From assembly GCA_025331435.1 (NCBI GenBank), contig JAIWNI010000011.1, positions 124,001 through 188,000 of the forward strand: DNA of 64,000 nucleotides, in the 5' to 3' direction. Both the position numbers and the translations under genes were made by a program. Positions within the stretch are counted from its first letter, which is position 1; every line of letters starts with the position of its first letter. Below, piece after piece: positions 59,228 through 64,000 of this stretch. Source of the DNA: Choanephora cucurbitarum. Lineage: Eukaryota; Mucoromycota; Mucoromycetes; Mucorales; Choanephoraceae. Below the pieces are notes generated by a model, which did not search any database, was not told where the DNA came from, and saw only the letters and a list, made by a program, of their open reading frames with translations.

Positions 59228-61628
59228 TCAAGAAACCACGGTTTGATCAATTTTTTTTACCTCTTCGCCTCCATAGAACTTGCAATTGCTTGTTCCGTCA
59301 TCCAACCGCCATTCGATCCAAGCTTCCGAACCGTTTTCATTTGATATATCTGTCATACTTGGTTTTGGTCTAAAAATATGTGTCACCTCATTTCCAATTA
59401 AACTTCCGCAAAACTTGCATTCTAATTCGTTCCTGGAACTCTTTGGTAGCAAACAAGAACTGTCTAATTGCTCAAGAAAAGGAAATTAATTCTGTCTATT
59501 TCTTTTTTAGACGTTAGACTGCCTTACGCGCTAATGTGGTGATTCGGTCTCCTAAAGAGTAATCAAGGAAGTCTACTTTCGGAAGGGCGCTACTAGAGAG
59601 TTGAGTGTATTCATCACTGAGAATCAACTGCTCTTTGTTATTGCGTTTTTGATAAAGCTCCCATCCAACAATCATGCCTTCCACTTGAAAATGGTCAATT
59701 TTTGTTTCCTTTGCATGCCAAAGAGGTGTAATCGATCGAAAAGATGCACTGGACAATAGACAGGTGAGTGTAGAGACTATTCAAATCAAACTGTAAATCA
59801 ACGAGCTTGTTTCATTAAAAGAGAAAACTTACTGTTGAAAATTCTTGTACCACACACTGCACTGCCGTTGACATACCAAATCTGCTTGTTGTTCACCATA
59901 TGTGGATCCGAAGTGACAAGATTGTCCAACAAGATGTATTGACCGATTCTCAGTTTTCTTGAGCTACGTCCTGCATCTTCCCAAAGCGTAATATCTATCG
60001 TACCTGATATACCAAAAGTAAAAAAAGAATTTCGAGTTCATAAAAATAGAATCCACGTGTGATGGCTGATGGTTTACCTGTTGAATCAGCAATCCTCAAA
60101 GCATATCTGTCCATTCTCTGCTGTTCTGCCTGTCCTTTGTTCTTATAAAAAGGATTCTATCATGTTCTGATTTAAAAAAAGAAGAAGATAGGATACACAC
60201 AACATGACTTACGTTGTTTGCCAGTCCTATAACTTTGCCCATCAGAGTGACATTCAACATACAATAAGTTAGATGGTGAACATGTATTCTGGTCAAGTGC
60301 TTCGAGCAATCCATAAATCCCTATCGTTTATGCATTTTATATATTGCGCATGAGAGACAGATAGGTTATACACATTTACCTCTTCGTCACGTTCTATCAA
60401 TTCCTTTTTCAGACTTTCTGAGTCTAAATGACTAGATTCACTGACAATCATGCTTGTCAGATTCAATTTTGCCAATCCTGCCTCCTGTGCTTCTTTTTCA
60501 GGCATAAGAAAGATCACAGTCTCACTGGAGTATTCAAAGACAATCTCATCATCTCTCAGGGGTTTTTTAACAAGAGTTGGATTGTGGAGCCCAATATAGT
60601 CATTCCGTTTAAAGATAGATGCCAACTGTGTCTGGTGATCATACAACGTCAAGACAACAGGTGTGCAATCACTGCTCATATCGACTAAAAAAATTTCAGT
60701 TTTCTGAAGTTTGTTTTCTTCTCCTATTGCATTGTTGGTCATCGTCTGGACAGTCATCTCTACATGAATGACTTTTAGCCAGAGACGAATAGCCTGTGTA
60801 TGCATAGTTTTGATCTTGTCAGGAAACTCTTTTTGAACAAACTGCTTGTCACTTTTATCGAGCATAATCAAAAGCAACTCTGTTGGGGGTATAAGTGCCA
60901 CTCGATAGCGTCTAGAGAGTGTGATTTCACTATGTCGGCTGTTGATAGGTGTGTTTGCCTTAGGTGGACAGATCATGCGGATCATACGATCGGTAAAGAA
61001 ATGAGGGTCGTCTGGATAACATATCCATTGACTAAACTTTGGGTGCATATAGATATCTAATTCTCGAGGTCCTGAATCATCGCCAACCACGATCTGATAA
61101 CAGTTGGCAGCTGCAATGTAACTCCATGATTTTGTTTTTACTGCCAATATAAAAGTCTCTGAGGAATTGCAATCATAGACAGCCTGTATGGTGTTGAAAT
61201 CTAGGTTTTAACGTAAACGTCAATATTTTGGGTCTAGATCGCATTCTTCTTCCATTCTACCTTTATCAAATCCTTTGAGTCGTTTAACGAATGCTTTTTC
61301 CCACTATAAGCAGAGTTTAGTATATGTTGCTGACATTACAAAGCAGAGAAAATAGGCTATCTACCTTCATTTCAAGAATAGATAGTAATGCTGCATCTGT
61401 TAAGCCAGTTGGGTAAGCTGATAAGGTTTCGGCTATATTCACAGCTATCCAAGACCTAAGTAATATCAACATAGTTTACTCAAAAATCAGCTACAAAAAA
61501 ACATACCAAGGAATATCGGTAGCTTCGTTGACGGTACTATTGCTAGGAAGGTAATCAGCTTTCTTTAAAAACAAAGCACATAGTCGACTTTGAATATCGC
61601 GCACAAGTTGATCGAACTCTCTTGTCAT
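59228..61628 (-). CDS. OB-fold, zinc-containing protein (possibly Shieldin-2/RPA-like)
   Basis: Nine exons (61507-61628, 61365-61455, 61261-61303, 60380-61200, 60213-60320, 60078-60156, 59833-60003, 59528-59776, 59228-59463) give 639 residues in continuous phase. The N-terminal part is helical and then mixed alpha/beta. Residues about 410-500 look like an OB fold: CMLNVTLMGKVIGLANN, YALRIADSTGTIDITLWEDA, RIGQYILLDNLVTSD. A second beta-rich block follows, and the end carries a zinc-type CKFCGSLIG with a preceding SSC and a later NCKFYGG. Successive OB folds with a zinc element recall RPA1 and the C terminus of Shieldin subunit 2, both single-strand DNA binders. This assignment is tentative. 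An in-frame upstream ATG at 61736 would add a hydrophobic stretch and was not preferred. Confidence 0.65.
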
Positions 61629-61853
61629 GTCAAGAGCTATATAAAGAAAAAAAGTTAGAAAAAATAGTCCATGCATAAAGAATTGTGTTTGTTGTGTGAC
61701 CATTTTTTCTCTACTCATTTTGAACCCTAATCTCACTTCTAATGTGTTTTTTCATTTGTTTTATTTACAAGATACTAAAAAGGAATTACAATAAAAAAAA
61801 GAAATCTATCCATATATGATGAAGAAATGCAATTATGAAGCTAAACACAGAGC

Positions 61854-62469
61854 TTATTCTTCCATTTCCATGTTTTCGGCCTTGGCCTTCTCTGACTTGA
61901 TAGCTTGCAGTCTCTTCTTTGCTTCAAGAGGAGCCAATTCAATGTTTTGGTTGACAACACGGATATCATCTTCCTTCTCCTTGTCTTTGTTGCCGGCCAT
62001 ACGGTTCTTATAGAATGCACGTTCACGCTTAGCACGAATTTCTTGAACACGCTTCATAGCCTTGATTGTAGTGGCCATCATGTTACGGTCATAACGAACA
62101 GGAACATTACGGCGCTTTTCAAATTCAAAGGTAGAATCCTGTGAAAGCAATCCCAGAAAAAAAAAAGAATTAGATCCAAAAGTCCAGATGATCTTCAATC
62201 CTGATTCTACTTACAATGACCATTTCCTTTCCACTGGCCTTTCTGAAAGCCTTAGTCCAGCGAACCTTACGAGGATTACGCTTCATCTTGAAGTTCTTAT
62301 GACACTTTGATCTACAGAAACGAAATGTCTATAAAAAGGGGAGAATGAGTCCAAACTGTCATCGCCGATAGTATGTTATAAGTGTTACCTTGCTATCGTT
62401 ACGCACGAACATAGTGCCATGTCCTGGATAGCAAGGACCAGAGCAGAAGTAACAACGAGTAATATGCAT
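61854..62469 (-). CDS. RLP24: Ribosome biogenesis protein RLP24
   Basis: Placeholder homologue of ribosomal protein L24 that recruits the AAA-ATPase Drg1 to cytoplasmic pre-60S particles. Three exons (62389-62469, 62215-62328, 61854-62138) encode 159 residues. The zinc ribbon [18 protein letters not shown]...[12 protein letters not shown] has all four Cys. [20 protein letters not shown] is the conserved basic block. The tail past residue 65 ([18 protein letters not shown], then a Lys/Glu-rich helix ending NMEMEE) distinguishes RLP24 from RPL24. All family landmarks are present and length is normal. Confidence 0.95.
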
Positions 62470-64000
62470 AGTGGTATATGTAAAATTAAGGAAAAAAAGT
62501 GCTGTATCCTTAAATTGCGGAAGAAAAAATATAACTCAAGCATCAGCCACTGAGGTTCGAGAGACTGCTTATCATTTTTCCTTTTTTGGACTCTTCTTCC
62601 AGGTCCTCAATGAGTGCTTTCTTAACGAGAATTTAAAACAGCTTGTTTAAATATAAATAAAAACGAGAGAACCACACGAGATTTATATGTAAAATTACCG
62701 AAATTGCAATTTTTGGACGCTAGCACTAATTCCACAAGGAAGTCAAAGTGCTGTTTGTCAATGGAGAAACAATTATGGTACTACACATTTGAGCAGCAAT
62801 TCTGTTTTCATCATATTAAGAATACGCTTGTAATTTGAAGCTAAATCGACATAATATTCGCACGAAAAAAGAAAGAGAAAGAGAAAGAGGAAAACAAATA
62901 TTCGATCTCTTATTGTAATGAATATACAGTGGTCACTCGATTTAAGAGTATGCTCAATATGAGAGTGCATTTCTCAAGAACATACACACTCTTAAGCGGT
63001 GCGACTATTTTAAACCTATATTTTTAAGGTCTTGATCGATTTTTACACTTTTCTTCTAAGGTGAGATAATCAAGAGGTAGCAGAGAGATAATTTATTAAC
63101 AGGATAGCAGGCAAAGAGAGAAAAAGCAGCTTCTCATCAAAGAGATGTAACAACTAAAGAAGCTTATCCGTACTTGACTGAGTCAGTGCATTGGCTGTTG
63201 TGTGAATAAGGGTACAGATTGTTTATCTAATTACTTGCAGGTTCAGATACTAGATCTATACTTTTTGTGGGACAAGTATCATAAGAGATATATGTAAACA
63301 TAAATAATTCGAAAAACAAAAACTCCTGTCCTTTCTGTCATATAAGCTTCCAGAAGCGCATGCCTGTTCCATCTGAATTCAAGTGTATGACTGTGCATAA
63401 ATAATCAAGTCAAGATGGCTTGCTTCGAATACTTGCTTTCCATAGAATGAGCGGAAAATCAATGCGCACTGACCAACCTATTTATGGTTGGACAAGTACC
63501 ATTGTAATTTCTGTTTTTTTAAAAGGAGTTTAATGCGGTAGCCATGAAACCAAAATAGCACAAGAAAAATCCTTGTTCTCAATTCTTTTCTTTGCGTGCT
63601 ATCTAACAATTGTGCTAATCATAGGATTTGCCTATTTGTTACGTATGTATGAAAGATTTGGGCGTCGCTAGAAAAAGGAAATAAATGACAACTGTTGAAG
63701 CAATAGTAAAAGTAGTGGGTATCTACAGTACAACAAAAATTTCCGAATCTTGTATCAACCAAAGGCTCTTCTTGTAATTCCAGAAGATCTAAAATTGAAA
63801 ACATAGCCTTTTTCTTTTAACTTAATGGTAATTTTTTTGTTTGTTTTGCATGTACCTGAATAAGACACAGTTAAATGTGTTTGTTGCCCAATCATTATTT
63901 GCTAAAGTGATACATAGAAATCGTGATTGATCAAATATTGGATTGAGTCGATAGAAGGACTCTGCATATTAGCTGATCCTTGAGGGTATCATACATAAAA
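62470..64000. other. Right-end stretch without a recognisable gene, about 1.5 kb
   Basis: Begins with the 5' region of RLP24. No coding region, RNA gene or complete repeat found. A segment beginning CAGTGGTCACTCGATTTAA at about 62928 looks like a pogo/Tc1-type terminal repeat but no partner end is present. The short minus frame at 63619-63804 shows no known motif; a gene may continue past the window edge. Confidence 0.45.

Noticed and set aside
61491..61736. Upstream in-frame ATG at 61736 for the OB-fold gene
   Set aside because: It would add a hydrophobic stretch (MHGLFFLTFFLYIAL) in front of an apparently nuclear DNA-binding protein. This is more likely leader sequence than a signal peptide, so 61628 was kept.
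62927..62996. Segment resembling a pogo/Tc1 terminal inverted repeat (CAGTGGTCACTCGATTTAA...)
   Set aside because: The start matches the style of such ends, and an imperfect inverted pair lies within it. No partner end, target TA pair or transposase frame is present in the window.

Overview
This window looks like nuclear chromosomal DNA of a filamentous fungus, most likely an early-diverging one of the Mucorales type (Mucoromycota). The protein-coding genes are intron-rich, with short introns of about 45-110 bases that follow GT...AG. UTRs and intergenic DNA are strongly AT-rich and full of A, T and CT runs. The encoded proteins are eukaryotic housekeeping factors. No bacterial operons, rRNA, tRNA or CRISPR array were seen. 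Gene models were built by hand from reading frames and splice signals; for the complete multi-exon models the summed exon lengths come out as whole codons.

Layout. 1-1065: the 5' part of a kinesin gene running off the left edge. 1.1-5.4 kb: a long gene-poor stretch. 5.4-12.3 kb: an auxin-efflux-carrier-like transporter, ESCRT-II SNF8, a stand-alone FAR1-type zinc protein, a secreted alpha/beta hydrolase, a small Mediator-like coiled-coil protein and an O-methyltransferase. 14.2-16.4 kb: an MFS drug:H+ antiporter-like transporter. 18.7-27.8 kb: DEAD-box helicase HAS1, bifunctional thiamine enzyme THI6, a Gea/GBF1-type Arf exchange factor and an unrecognised conserved gene. 28.3-40.2 kb: a four-helix membrane protein, two Rab GTPases (Rab5/21/22-like and Rab11), an FoP/CHTOP-like mRNA-export protein, the tRNA thiolation subunit CTU2/NCS2, and a large type II membrane protein joining a glycosyltransferase-like domain to an alginate-lyase-like domain.

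43.97-47.79 kb is the most striking region: an apparently intact Mutator-like (MULE) DNA transposon of 3,822 bp with perfect 96-bp terminal inverted repeats. It carries a transposase (FAR1-like zinc region, DDE core, SWIM zinc finger) and an OTU cysteine-protease domain that an in-frame intron may fuse to the transposase. It sits between A-runs compatible with a 9-bp target duplication, 48 bp upstream of the start codon of a casein-kinase-1-like gene with an unusual DLG motif.

49-62.5 kb: the CK1 gene, a small protein with a PP1-docking-like motif, NAD kinase, a CAMKL kinase with a KA1-like tail, a KRE9/KNH-like GPI-anchored wall protein, an OB-fold/zinc protein of possible Shieldin-2/RPA type, and ribosome-biogenesis factor RLP24. 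62.5-64 kb has no recognisable gene.

The genes do not form one pathway. There is a loose concentration of vesicle-traffic functions (SNF8, Arf-GEF, two Rabs, kinesin) and wall or cell-surface functions (KRE9-like, glycosyltransferase/lyase fusion), as is common in a fungal genome.
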